Of a stretch of DNA of 40,495 bases, positions 1 through 18,146 are shown piece by piece. The position numbers and the translations under genes were made by a program. How positions within the stretch are numbered: the stretch's first letter is position 1; every line of letters begins with the position of its first letter. The notes under the pieces were generated by a model. It was not told the DNA's origin and did no database searches. It saw only the letters and a program-made list of their open reading frames with translations. Source of the DNA: Paulinella micropora (lineage: Eukaryota; Cercozoa; Imbricatea; Euglyphida); contig BJOX01000371.1 of assembly GCA_009731375.1 (NCBI GenBank), positions 555,838-596,332 of the forward strand, given 5' to 3'.

Positions 1-60
1 CCCCCCCCCCCCCCCCCCCCCCAAGACACACACACACACACAACACGCACCCACCCACTC
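1..60. repeat. poly-C run and CA microsatellite
   Basis: Twenty-two C residues are followed by (CA)n and CAC-rich sequence. This is simple-sequence DNA at the window edge. Nothing coding is visible before the ATG at 139. Confidence 0.9.
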
Positions 61-138
61 ACCCATCAAGCATATACACAGACACGATGCATAAGGGATA
101 TTACTCAGACACCTACTGTTCATTTATCAATTATCTTG

Positions 139-7504
<7,366 letters not shown>

Positions 7505-7850
7505 TTGAATGACCATTTCCAACTTGTTTATACACTTGGGAACGCCCGAGGACTCTTACCAACTGCACCGAGATTTCAAGTAGGCCCTAGGCACGTACTA
7601 ACGCTAGAATTGTTTGTTTTAATGAAGACTTGCTTTACGCAAACATTTTATTAAGATAACACCTACCACTCAAACGGGGTTGAGCTTCAACGCAAAATTT
7701 TTCAGCTCTGTAAAAAGCACTAAGTATTATTCATGAGGTAATTTCTGATTACAGTATGATCTGTGTGTCTTGGTTGCGCCTCTGCCCAAGTCGAACTTGA
7801 ATCAAAAATGCTAGGCAATATTAAACTTCATTATATGTTGGCAGAATTTT
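7505..7850. other. intergenic, 3' flank of AGA
   Basis: AT-rich sequence after the AGA stop codon, with no ORF, exon-like block or repeat that I recognise. It must contain the AGA polyadenylation region, but I cannot place the site. Confidence 0.6.
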
Positions 7851-7898
7851 ATTATTATCATTATTATTATTATTATTGTTATTATTCATGATTATATT

Positions 7899-8165
7899 GG
7901 CCACCGTGATAGCCCAGTGGTCAAGTTCTACCATCTGGGCCCTGTCGCCAGTTCGATTCCCGTCGGTGCCACCAGTATTTTCATTGAACATACCGATCCG
8001 TCTGGACCAGTATTTTCATTGAACATACCGGCCCGTCTGGAAGTGTTGGAACTGCCCTTGCGGGGGTGTCATTAGAGCTTATCGTCAATTCTTCGTACTC
8101 CCCTCACGGGTGAGACGATGGAGGCGCATGTGCAGAAATGCATCAGCCATTGACAGAGAAGCACT
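7899..8165 (+). mobile_element. tRNA-derived SINE with (ATT)n tail
   Basis: The head carries a perfect pol III A box (tagcccagtgg, 7910-7920) and a near-perfect B box (agttcgattcc, 7950-7960) spaced 29 bp apart. The acceptor-like ends pair at six of seven positions and are followed by an encoded CCA. The T arm does not fold well, so this is not a working tRNA. The body has a 35-bp tandem duplication (ccagtattttcattgaacat, from 7972 and 8007). The last 50 bp also end the repeat at 9353-9829, and the element runs into (ATT)n. No target duplication can be seen because the flanks are microsatellite. Confidence 0.72.
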
Positions 8166-8167
8166 AT

Positions 8168-8204
<37 letters not shown>

Positions 8205-8289
8205 AATATTATTATTATTATTATTATTATCATTATATATTATTATTATTATTATATTATTATTATTATTATTATTATTATCATTATTA

Positions 8290-8336
<47 letters not shown>

Positions 8337-8353
8337 GTTCAAAGTTATGATTA

Positions 8354-8408
<55 letters not shown>

Positions 8409-8412
8409 GAAA

Positions 8413-8462
<50 letters not shown>

Positions 8463-8498
8463 GGTTATTATTCATGATTATTATTATTATTATTATTG
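8166..8498. repeat. (ATT)n array
   Basis: ATT trinucleotide with short interruptions such as caaagttatgattattg, which recurs near 8807. Confidence 0.95.
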
Positions 8499-8766
8499 CT
8501 GTTGACATTCAAGACAACAAAAAAAATTGATTTTTCTGTTTTGGTTGGAATTTCAGTTTTGGTTGGAATTTTGATTTTGGGTGAAAATTTGACTTTTTCA
8601 AATTAACTGCTATATTCGTCCGCAAAATATCGTAAATTTTCGCGAAATGTTACCGTTAAATTTGAAAATTTGAATTTTTGTCACAAAAATGAAAAACTGT
8701 CACAAAAATGAAAATCTGACACAAAAATGAAAAACTAATTTTTGTTGTTGTCTTGAATGTCAACAG
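8499..8766. mobile_element. 268-bp MITE with terminal inverted repeats
   Basis: Begins ctgttgacattcaagacaac and ends with its exact reverse complement. The inverted repeat continues imperfectly for about 35 bp per side. The interior is AT-rich with three tandem copies of a unit near cacaaaaatgaaaaactg and has no ORF. It is inserted in an (ATT)n array, so the target duplication is masked. The superfamily is not identifiable. Confidence 0.82.
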
Positions 8767-8769
8767 AAA

Positions 8770-8808
<39 letters not shown>

Positions 8809-8855
8809 AAGTTATGATTATTGTTATGAATGATTATTATTATTATTATTATTAC

Positions 8856-8900
<45 letters not shown>
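8767..8900. repeat. (ATT)n array
   Basis: Continuation of the ATT array on the far side of the MITE. Confidence 0.93.
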
Positions 8901-8907
<7 letters not shown>

Positions 8908-9248
8908 CCCAATGGCCTCAAGTTAAACTGTGACGCCAACTCGTAACCCTTTGGTGGTAGATGCTGGGGAGGAGGGTCGTTGCGCGCGTAAAAGATCTTA
9001 AACTCCGCATATGCTGGTTGATAGCCCAGGACCCAGCAGACACCAGATTGTTATGGGTGGGGTTTCGAGGCAGCTCTAGCAACCGCGCTTGGTGTATGCA
9101 CTTGCACATTCGGTGACGTCTTGCAAGAGGTTGCTGGGACTGCGGAATAACCTCGGCTTAGTGCAGTCTTGCCCTCAGGAGCTCCATCGGTGGCCCCGAT
9201 CATCAGGCGAGAATGCCATTAGCTGCATCAGTACGCCTCAGATATAGT
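8901..9248 (+). repeat. dispersed repeat, plus-strand copy with internal deletion
   Basis: From cagcccaatggcctcaag to gcctcagatatagtaaat. It is almost identical to the reverse complement of 9413-9829 but lacks about 85 bp near 9217. The two copies form an inverted pair around a (TAA)n array. A short piece of the same start (cagcccaattgcatcaagg) recurs at 10031. Confidence 0.88.
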
Positions 9249-9249
9249 A

Positions 9250-9322
<73 letters not shown>

Positions 9323-9352
9323 GTAATCACTGATCAATAACAATAATAATAG
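9249..9352. repeat. (TAA)n array
   Basis: TAA trinucleotides between the two inverted copies. In element orientation this is the (ATT)n tail. Confidence 0.93.
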
Positions 9353-9829
9353 TGCTTCTCAGTCAATGGCGAATGCATTTCTGCACATGTGCCTCCATCG
9401 TAAATCTAGATTTACTATATCTGAGGCGTACTGATGCAGCTCATGGTATATCCGCAACGGACATAAGCCTCCAATACCCTTGTTCGAGGTCCTCCACCCC
9501 CCCCGTGTCATTCTCTCGCCTGATGATCGGGGCCACCGATGGAGCTCCTGAGGGCAAGACTGCACTAAGCCGAGGTTATTCCGCAGTCCCAGCAACCTCT
9601 TGCAAGACGTCACCGAATTGCAAGTGCATACACCAAGCGCGGTTGCTAGAGCTGCCTCGAAACCCCACCCATAACAATCTGGTGTCTGCTGGGTCCTGGG
9701 CTATCAACCAGCATATGCGGAGTTTAAGATCTTTTACGCGCGCAACGACCCTCCTCCCCAGCATCTACCACCAAAGGGTTATGAGTTGGCGTCACAGTTT
9801 AACGCCTTGAGGCCATTGGGCTGGAACTC
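9353..9829 (-). repeat. dispersed repeat, minus-strand full-length copy
   Basis: Read on the minus strand it starts cagcccaatggcctcaag near 9829. It ends with the 50-bp segment (cgatggaggcacatgtgcag to gagaagcac, 9400-9353) that also terminates the SINE at 7899-8165, followed by an ATT tail. ORFs of up to 152 codons across it have no recognisable domain and are mirrored in the other copy, so I read them as chance ORFs in a repeat. Confidence 0.85.
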
Positions 9830-9902
9830 TGTTTAGCAAGTGTGACTAGGTTGTTTCATCGGGATTTCCCTCAAATATGTCACAGTCAACACTCCAAGGC
9901 AG

Positions 9903-9934
9903 ATTTATATTATTATTATTATTATTATTATTAA

Positions 9935-10023
<89 letters not shown>

Positions 10024-10172
10024 TATTATTCAGCCCAATTGCATCAAGGCTTTAAACTGTGGCGCCAATACGGAAATATTGTGAACAAGAAAAAAAAACG
10101 TTGCAAATCGGTAACTAAAAACGTTGCCAATTGGCAACCAAAATTGCCAATTGGCAATTTCATGCACTTAAA

Positions 10173-10217
<45 letters not shown>

Positions 10218-10254
10218 GATTATTCAACTATTATTATTCAACTACTACTACTAC

Positions 10255-10301
<47 letters not shown>

Positions 10302-10323
10302 CAGTGTTGTTCAAAAGTTGTTG

Positions 10324-10396
<73 letters not shown>

Positions 10397-10487
10397 CATT
10401 ATTATTATATTCTTAGTATTATTATTATCACTGATACTAGGCTTATCATTTAAAGTATTCTTATTACTATTATTATTATTCAAACTA

Positions 10488-10566
<79 letters not shown>

Positions 10567-10600
10567 TTGATAGTATCAAGTTATTGATAATATTGTTATG
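9903..10600. repeat. (ATT)n arrays with a truncated repeat copy
   Basis: Long ATT arrays. Between them, 10031-10068 is the start of the 8901 repeat family. Positions 10090-10165 hold a small palindromic patch with gccaattggcaa twice. Confidence 0.9.
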
Positions 10601-10718
10601 ATGAAACTTTCAGTTAATCGGACGAGGCTTCTTAGTGTATTTCAGTATTACCGTGCTTATGCCACGGTTAACCCGGCGTTTCAACAACTGTACCGGCGGT
10701 CCACTCGGTCCACTAAGT

Positions 10719-10886
10719 TGTGCCGGCCCATCCGGTATATAATGGCATTACTCCATGTTCCGGTCTGTCGGTTACCCCTGGCTTGGAGAGTACGGAGTCC
10801 CTTCTACGTTAGGTATTCCTCATTCTACAAGTCGTTAGACAGTTATTATATTATTAAATAGTTGGTCTCGATATTACTGAATAACA
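10719..10886 (+). repeat. left LTR
   Basis: 168 bp. Nearly identical to the right LTR except for a few substitutions and an extra 10 bp (ttactgaata) just before its last bases. Confidence 0.84.
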
Positions 10887-12022
10887 TTGGAGTCGCTAAT
10901 AAAAACACAGTTTACGGGGTAGGAAATTTTCCTCATTACTCGGAAATTTTTGGGTTTTTTATGTCACGAGTCTTGAGAAAATCGGCACAGATTCGAAGTT
11001 TGCGACATGTTTTGTTGGGATGGAACTTCAAGTGATGGTTGTTGATGGTTTTTGGTTGTTCATGGATGGATCTATGCATGGGACATGCATTTCTTGGATT
11101 GTCTTTGGGTTCTTGTGTGTTTTGTCGGATGAGCAAGGGTTGCTATGTTTGACACACACACACTGATCATGTGGCGGGAAGTCACTTTAGGCATGATAAC
11201 TCGGAATTTATGTTGGAATATGGTTGCATCTGTATGCATATACGTTGGGAGATTACGTTCGATGGATTTAGTATGTGTTTTCGGGCTTGTTGCGCGATGA
11301 GCAGGTGTTGCTGTGCTCAGAAGTCACGCGGAAGGGCAACTTATGATGGGCCCATAGGCGAGCAAGGCCACGGTACACTCGGAATGTGTCACTCATGGAA
11401 TCTATTTCTATTTTGCCGCGCAGGGACGCGAAAACGGCGGAAGGCTGACCGGAAGACATTTACCGCTCGGCATGCGGATCGGGATATGTATATATATGTG
11501 TGGATAGCAACACAGACACGGGAGGGGGACTAACGCGGAAGACGGAATGTGGGATGGCGGAATAGGGGGGGGAGGGGATAGATTATAGAACTGATAGTAA
11601 CAGAATGTGATAGATTATAGGGTGGATAGAATATAGGATGGATAGTAATAGAATTGGATAGATTATAGGTCGGATAGTAATAGGTATGGATAGTGTGTAG
11701 GGGGGATGAGGGAAGGATCATCAAGGGGACGATATGAGACAAAAACGGGACGACTTGGGGACGGGGGGCAAAAGGGGGGGTAACAAATGGTGGCATGGGA
11801 TGGATAGACGGATAGGTTTATAAATGGTACTCGGGGTCGTTTCAAGCATGGAGTGATAGCTGGCGCCGGGTGGACGGCGATGGGAGGTATCCGAAGCTTG
11901 GCGGGGGGGCCTTCCCTCAATGACGTCTTAAGTCACTGAGTCACTCCTGGGCTACACGCCGGGACTATATTAATAGCGTCACCTGGGCTCATGATTTTAA
12001 TTTGGTAAAAGGTTGTCACGAG

Positions 12023-12358
12023 TCGACGTTCGAGTGGAAGTGGATGGATCGATCAAATTCCCACTAGTTTCGTGGCCATTTTCGACGTTCGAGTGGAAGT
12101 GGATGGATTGATCAAATTCCCACTAGTTTCGTGGCAATTTTCGACGTTCGAGTGGAAGTGGATGGATTGATCAAATTTCCACTAGTTTCGTGGCATTGAT
12201 TTTCGACGTTCGAGTGGAAGTGGATGGATTGATCAAATTCCCACTAGTTTCGTGGCAATTTTCGACGATCGAGTGGAAGTGGATAGATTGATCAAATTCC
12301 CACTAGTTTCGTGCGGCAATTTTCGATATTTTTGGATTGATCAAATTCCCACTAGTTA
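12023..12358 (+). repeat. 59-bp tandem repeats inside the LTR element
   Basis: Six units begin at 12023, 12082, 12141, 12203, 12262 and 12323, and the last is degenerate. Each holds tcgacgttcgagtggaagtg and tcaaattcccactagtttcg. The unit contains partly complementary halves (agtggaa and ttcccact). Possible packaging or structural RNA repeats; function unknown. Confidence 0.92.
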
Positions 12359-12812
12359 TATTGCACTTTTCATGGATTCAGATGTTACGTGACACTGGCA
12401 AGAGGGCTTATGCAGGATTATGGTGACAGCAGATATGGGGCGATATTATACATTTTACGTGAGTAGTCTCACGCAAAATTTTTCTTCTGACGCGGCCGCT
12501 TGAATAGAAGCCGGCGCATCGGATTCAGTTTCGAATTTGGGGAATAATGCGGAACCGATGGACTTAAATCGGACAAACATGGAATTTATGAATAACTATC
12601 CGGGGGGGTAGTATAAACTCACACTAGGTGGGGGGGATGATGAATGAATTTAGGATAACACGGGGTGTGCGATTTATCCGAGGGGAAGTGTCCAGTCACA
12701 GACCACCTCAGTCTCGAGATAATTTTCACATTTTATCCCGGTTTGGTTCGACTGGTCTTAACTCGACTTCTCGCGCACCCTGACGAGGGCACGCTCGGGG
12801 GGGAGAGGGGAC

Positions 12813-12970
12813 TGTGCCGGCCCATCCGGTATATAATGGCATTACTCTATGTTCCGGTCTGTCGGTTACCCTTAGCTTGGAGAGTACGGAGTCCCTTCTA
12901 CGTTAGGTATTCCTCATTCTACAAGTCGTTAGACAGTTATTATATTATTAAATATTTGGTCTCGATAACA
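12813..12970 (+). repeat. right LTR
   Basis: 158 bp. Preceded directly by the polypurine tract and followed by the AAGT target duplication. Confidence 0.84.
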
Positions 12971-12974
12971 AAGT

Positions 12975-13212
12975 GGATCCAAATTTTTCAAGTTTCAGTC
13001 AAAATAAATAATTTTTTGTCACCTGAGTTGTTTATATATTAATATTAATATACATCAAAACTCAGTCATTTAGTCTTGCTGTATATTAATACTACTAGGC
13101 TACTACTACTGAGTCCCAGAAAAATTTGATTAGAATCAAGTTACAGTTGTATATAAACGGTGACAATTTTTTTTCTTCTACCGCCGCTTCCCCTGCTGCC
13201 GCACCTGCCTCT
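12975..13212. other. AT-rich spacer
   Basis: No recognisable gene. Positions 13178-13210 read as Ala/Pro on the plus strand. On the minus strand the same block has acceptor- and donor-like ends, so it is too short and ambiguous to call. Confidence 0.5.
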
Positions 13213-13232
13213 GCCCCTGCTACATACATACA

Positions 13233-13263
<31 letters not shown>

Positions 13264-13570
13264 CATGCATGCATACATACATACATTATACATATATACT
13301 TACATGCATAACTACATACATAACATGCATATCATACATTGCACATAACATGCATAACATACATATTAAGATAAACAACATACATAACGTACATAATATA
13401 CACGTACATGTGCGCATGTATGTATGTATGTATGTATGTATGTATGAATGAATGTATATATGAATGATTGAATGATATATATGATATGCATGATATATAT
13501 GTATGATATGTATGATATGTATGATATGTATGATAGGTATGATATGTATGATATGTATGATATTCTGTAG
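13213..13570. repeat. CATA, GTAT and GATAT arrays
   Basis: (CATA)n, a mixed zone, then (GTAT)n and (ATGATATGT)n ending in an acceptor-like ctgtag before the exon at 13571. Confidence 0.9.
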
Positions 13571-13880
13571 GTAACCGAGCTTGGAATCATTCTCGAGCAA
13601 CGGCACGGTGTTATGCAGGTATTTATGTATGTACTATGATATATGTATATGCATGTATGCATGTATGCATGCATGTATGTATGTATGTATGTATGTATGT
13701 ATGTATGTAGGAAAACGAATGTCCGATATGCATGGAAAGGCCTGGAGGTCATATACATACATACATACACACACACACACATACATACATACATGCATAC
13801 ATGCATACATGCATGCATACATACATACATGCATGCATGCAAAGGTGCAGTGCTGGCCCCGTGCGGTCATACGAACATAC
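13571..13880 (+). CDS. RING-finger protein, three exons of a partial gene
   Basis: Exon 13571-13618 (VTELGIILEQRHGVMQ), exon 13711-13747 (ENECPICMERPG) and exon 13845-13880 (AVLAPCGHTN) join with matching phases (0, then 1) across microsatellite introns with GT-AG ends. The joined sequence gives Cys-X2-Cys-X11-Cys-X-His, the first half of a C3HC4 zinc-binding RING as in E3 ubiquitin ligases. Upstream and downstream exons, including the last four zinc ligands, were not found. The third exon's donor is uncertain: gt at 13866 or 13881. The gene could be intact with short exons lost among the CATA arrays, or a remnant. It would converge on the GTPase gene on the minus strand. Confidence 0.5.
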
Positions 13881-14087
13881 GTACATACATACATACATAC
13901 ATACATATATACATACATACATACATATATACATACATACATACATACATAGATACATAGATACATAGATACATACATACATACATACATACATACATGC
14001 ATACATACATACATACATACATACATACATAGTAAATACGTCGTGGGTACGTACGTGCACATGTTCGTACGTACATACATACATACA

Positions 14088-14124
<37 letters not shown>

Positions 14125-14390
14125 TATGTATATATACATGTATATATGTACATACCAAGCGCATAGTCAGCATAGATAGCACGGTGCAGAAACTTGAATA
14201 CATACATACATACGTACATACATACATACATGCATACATACATATATACATACATACATACATACATACATACATACATACATACATACCCATCGCACAG
14301 TCATGCATACATACATGCATGCATACATACATACATACATACATACATATACATACATACATACATGCATACATACATACATACATACAT
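13881..14390. repeat. CATA arrays with diverged spacers
   Basis: (CATA)n interrupted by short unique pieces (14034-14075, 14153-14205). No exon could be supported. Confidence 0.9.
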
Positions 14391-14570
14391 ACCCATAGCA
14401 CAATCACACTAGCTAGCTTGGTGTAGATTGCATGCATACATATATACATACATAACATAGATAACATACATACATACATACATGCATACATACATACATA
14501 CATACATACCTATTGCACAGTCACCTTAGCTAGCTTGGTGTAGATTGCATGCATACATAGATAACATAGA

Positions 14571-14601
<31 letters not shown>

Positions 14602-14909
14602 CATGCATACCCATATCACAGTCACCCTAGCTAGCTTGGTGTAGATTGCATGCATACATACATAAATACATAGATAACATACATACGTACATACGTACAC
14701 ACATACATACATACATACATACATACATACATACATACATACATACCAATTGCACAGTCACCCTAGCAAGCTTGGTGTAGATTGCATGCATACATACATA
14801 CATACATAACATAGATAACATACATACATACATACATACATACATACATACATACATACATACATACATACCCTTTGCACAGTCACCCTAGCTAGCTTGG
14901 TGTAGAACC

Positions 14910-14912
<3 letters not shown>
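14391..14912. repeat. compound minisatellite: 45-bp core plus CATA array
   Basis: Five copies of a core near gcacagtcaccctagctagc followed by ttggtgtagattgcatgcat are separated by CATA arrays of varying length, giving a period of about 100-130 bp. Diverged copies lie at 14290 and 15522. Confidence 0.88.
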
Positions 14913-14971
<59 letters not shown>

Positions 14972-15000
14972 CGATAAGATTGATAGATAGATAGATAGAT

Positions 15001-15035
<35 letters not shown>

Positions 15036-15048
15036 GATATAGATAGAT
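14913..15048. repeat. (GATA)n array
   Basis: GATA tetranucleotide with small variants. It abuts the minus-strand dispersed repeat. Confidence 0.93.
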
Positions 15049-15446
15049 AGATGAGATATCGACTAATGTCAGAAAAAAGGAGCTTCTGATTTCGTCAACC
15101 AAGGAAGTCTGTGAATAAAGTATTGACCCGATGCCCAGCTAAGCCGTGATGTTTGCACGGAAGGGACTGATACAGGCGATACCAAAGCTCCCTAGTACCA
15201 GGCGGGGCCAGGGCTCGTTCCATAAGCGCCCCTTGCAGAACGAGCTCCCACCTCCATTACAGAGGGCCCAGTAAGCAGATGGAGTTTCGAGACTGTGACA
15301 TCGACAGTCTAGCATAAACCGGCAGAGCACTGTGGGTTTTATTCCGGGCTCAACAAGCGAGAAAGGGCACCCTGAGGGAACAGGATTGTGCTTCCCGTCG
15401 CTATTTCGGCATGTGACTCATAGGCGTATGGCTAGGCACACATAAG

Positions 15447-15447
<1 letters not shown>
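15049..15447 (-). repeat. TATC-bounded dispersed repeat, copy 3
   Basis: Minus-strand copy of the short subfamily with GATA arrays (TATC on its own strand) at both ends. It spans from the gcacacat end near 15447 to the gatatctcatc end near 15049. Confidence 0.85.
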
Positions 15448-15516
<69 letters not shown>

Positions 15517-15573
15517 CCCATCGCACAGTCACCGAGCTAGCACGGTGTAGATGGTGCTTGCCGACCTAGATAG

Positions 15574-15661
15574 ATATGTTTGGTCTATCGGCTCTGCATA
15601 TCCGAAGACATATGCATTCATTCCACCCCGCCGCCAATCGGCGACTGGGTTGCGGGCTGGG
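15574..15661 (-). repeat. 90-bp dispersed repeat with palindromic core, copy 3
   Basis: Reverse-complement copy of 3722-3811 with a diverged core (gccgccaatcggcgac). Confidence 0.75.
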
Positions 15662-15675
15662 AAAGAGCACTACGC

Positions 15676-15691
15676 TTAGAATTTACGCAGT
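15676..15691 (-). CDS. possible terminal exon of the IFI44-like GTPase gene
   Basis: On the minus strand an acceptor-like ccttcag is followed by codons for RLRKF (first codon split) and a TAA. The phase fits the donor that ends the exon at 16589. The exon is tiny, so the match may be chance. Confidence 0.25.
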
Positions 15692-15718
15692 CTGAAGGTT
15701 CTACGCATGTCCTCTTGT

Positions 15719-15719
15719 G

Positions 15720-15760
<41 letters not shown>

Positions 15761-16521
15761 GTAGGTAGGTAGATAGATAGATAGGTAGATAGATAGATAG
15801 ATAGATGGGTAGATAGATAGATGGGTAGATAGATAGATAAATAGATAGATAGATAGATAGGTAGGTAGGTAGGTAGATAAGATAGATAAGATAGATAAGA
15901 TAGGTGAGATAGATGAGATAGATGACTTCTCTATCTTCTCTATCTTCTCTATCTTCTCTATCTTCTCTATCTTCTCTATCTTCTCTATCTTCTCTATTGT
16001 ATCTACCGTATCTATCGTATCTATCGTATCTATCGTATCTCTTATCTATCTTATCTATCTTATATATCTTATATATCTTAACTATCTTATCTATCTTATC
16101 TATCTTATCTATCTTATCTATCTTATCTGTCTTATATATCTTATCTATCTTATCTATCTTATCTATCTTATCTATCCTATCTATATAGAGAAGATAGAGA
16201 AGATAGAGAAGATAGAAAGAGAGAAAGAGAGAGAGAGAGAGAGTAGAGAGAAAGGGAGTAGAGAGAGAAAATAGAGAAGATAGAGAAGATAGAGAAGATA
16301 GTATAAGATATATAAGATAGATGAGATAAGATAAGATAAGATAAGATAAGATAAGATAAGATAAGATAAGATAAGATGGGTAAGATACGATAAGATAAGA
16401 TAGGTAAGATAAGATAAGATAAGATAAGATAAGATAAGATAAGATAAGACAAGATGAGATAAGATGAGATAAGATAAGATAAGATAAGATAGATAAAGTA
16501 GATGGAATAGATGGAAATGGA

Positions 16522-16557
<36 letters not shown>

Positions 16558-16560
16558 GGA
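15719..16560. repeat. GATA, GATAA and TCTATCT arrays forming an inverted pair
   Basis: (GATA)n with GGTA variants runs to about 15925, then (TCTTCTCTA)n and (TCTTATCTA)n up to 16180. The complementary strand sense follows, (AGATAGAGA)n and (AGATA)n, to 16560. The switch near 16182 makes a large inverted simple-sequence structure. Confidence 0.9.
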
Positions 16561-16588
16561 TAGCATTGAATTGATAGAATAGATAGAC

Positions 16589-17156
16589 CGTGCCAGCCGG
16601 ATCAGGAGCTCAGAGTCGTGGCCCAGGTACTGTCTTATGGTAGCCTCCGTGGGCGGCGCCCGGTGCCACTTGTGGGCGATAGGGAAGTGCGCGCACAGCA
16701 GCAGCAAGAGACAGACCCGCCACGTCAGCATGCTCCACAGCCAGCACACGGCAAAGCCTAGTAGCCAGATCAAAGCCCAAGCTATGTAGCCTAGCAGCCA
16801 AATCAAAGCCCAAGCTATGTAGCCTAGTAGCCATATCAAAGCCCAAGCTATGTAGGATAATTTGGGCAAGTATATAAACAAGCCTTGCTCCTCAGCTATG
16901 GCTAGCTTGGACGTTCTTTCTGGAGCTTCCAGAGCGTAGTATCTGCAGGCCTTTTCCTGCAACCTTCGCAGGATGGGCAGGTAGAGGTGCGGGGGGATAA
17001 AGACTTCGGACGGCGAGAACGCCTCCTTGGTGGCAGCAGTGTTCAAGGGAAAAATATCCAACTCGCTCACTCCAACCTTCCCGGCCACACGCTTTACCTA
17101 GATGGATAGATAGGTGGATAGATAGATAGATAGATAGATGGATGGATGGATGGATG

Positions 17157-17197
<41 letters not shown>

Positions 17198-17213
17198 TAG
17201 ATAGATAGATAGG

Positions 17214-17244
<31 letters not shown>

Positions 17245-17245
17245 G

Positions 17246-17288
<43 letters not shown>

Positions 17289-17369
17289 GTAGATAGATAG
17301 ATGGGTAGATAGGTAGATAGGTAGATAGGTAGGTAGGTAGGTAGGTAGATAGATAGATAGATAGGTAGG

Positions 17370-17406
<37 letters not shown>

Positions 17407-17961
17407 GGATAGATGGATAGATGGATAGATGGACAGATAGACAACCTCGATCTCTGTGGCTCGCGACACAGCGAAAACTATGCGCGTGTGCAAGTTCTTC
17501 ATCTTTAATTGCTTGACGAACTCGCGTAGCTCAGTTTGGTTCTCTTCATTGGCCGGGATGAAGAACACGAACGCATGCACCTCGTGCTCTTGGTGGGGGG
17601 CTGCGACCGGCGCGGGGGCAGCCATTCCATTCCATTCCTTGACGCGGCCAATCCCCCACCGAGAGTCGCAGCCAACCCAATCCATGGCTTGGCGCGGCGT
17701 TACACGGCCTTCTAAGATCCGGTGGATATCGCACAGCCATTTTTCCTCGTGGCCTGGAAGTCCCATGGTATCCGAGATGATGGTGGTGTTGGGGGTAGGC
17801 ATTCGACGCAGAGAGGCTTGGATCAGACTACACACACACACATATTAAACACACACACACACACACACATACACACACAAACACAAACACAAAGAAACAC
17901 ACCCACACACACACATACACACGCACACACACACACACATACACACACACACACACACACG

Positions 17962-18039
<78 letters not shown>

Positions 18040-18082
18040 CACCACGCTGCAAGTTGATGCGGTTGCTGAGGCTACCTGTCTG

Positions 18083-18146
<64 letters not shown>

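Larger units (their letters stand above)
10719..12970 (+). mobile_element. non-autonomous LTR retrotransposon (TRIM/LARD-like)
   Basis: Two direct repeats (10719-10886 and 12813-12970) begin TGTGCCGGCC and end ATAACA, giving TG...CA ends. Directly inside the left repeat is TTGGAGTCGCTAATAA, a plausible primer binding site starting with TGG at 10888. Directly before the right repeat is a purine tract, ggggggggagagggga (12797 on). The 4-bp direct repeat AAGT lies outside both ends (10715-10718 and 12971-12974). The interior has no gag, protease or reverse transcriptase that I can find, so it would need another element's enzymes. Confidence 0.85.

Noticed and set aside
7900-7973. A functional tRNA gene
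   Set aside because: A and B boxes fit, but the T arm does not pair and the anticodon arm is unclear. The sequence continues into a repeat with an ATT tail, so it is a SINE head.
9352-9810. 152-codon ORF on the plus strand
   Set aside because: It lies inside a repeat present in inverted copies, shows no domain, and is explained by the repeat itself.
13126-13311. Ala/Pro-rich coding exon near 13180-13210
   Set aside because: Only about 33 bp, readable on both strands, with no phase partner. More likely low-complexity sequence.
13634-14503. 289-codon minus-strand ORF rich in Tyr-Val-Cys-Met
   Set aside because: Translation of CATA arrays. The real signal there is the RING exons on the other strand.
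13213-15048. CRISPR-like array in the CATA minisatellite
   Set aside because: The spacing units are microsatellite of variable length, not unique spacers, and the host is a eukaryote.
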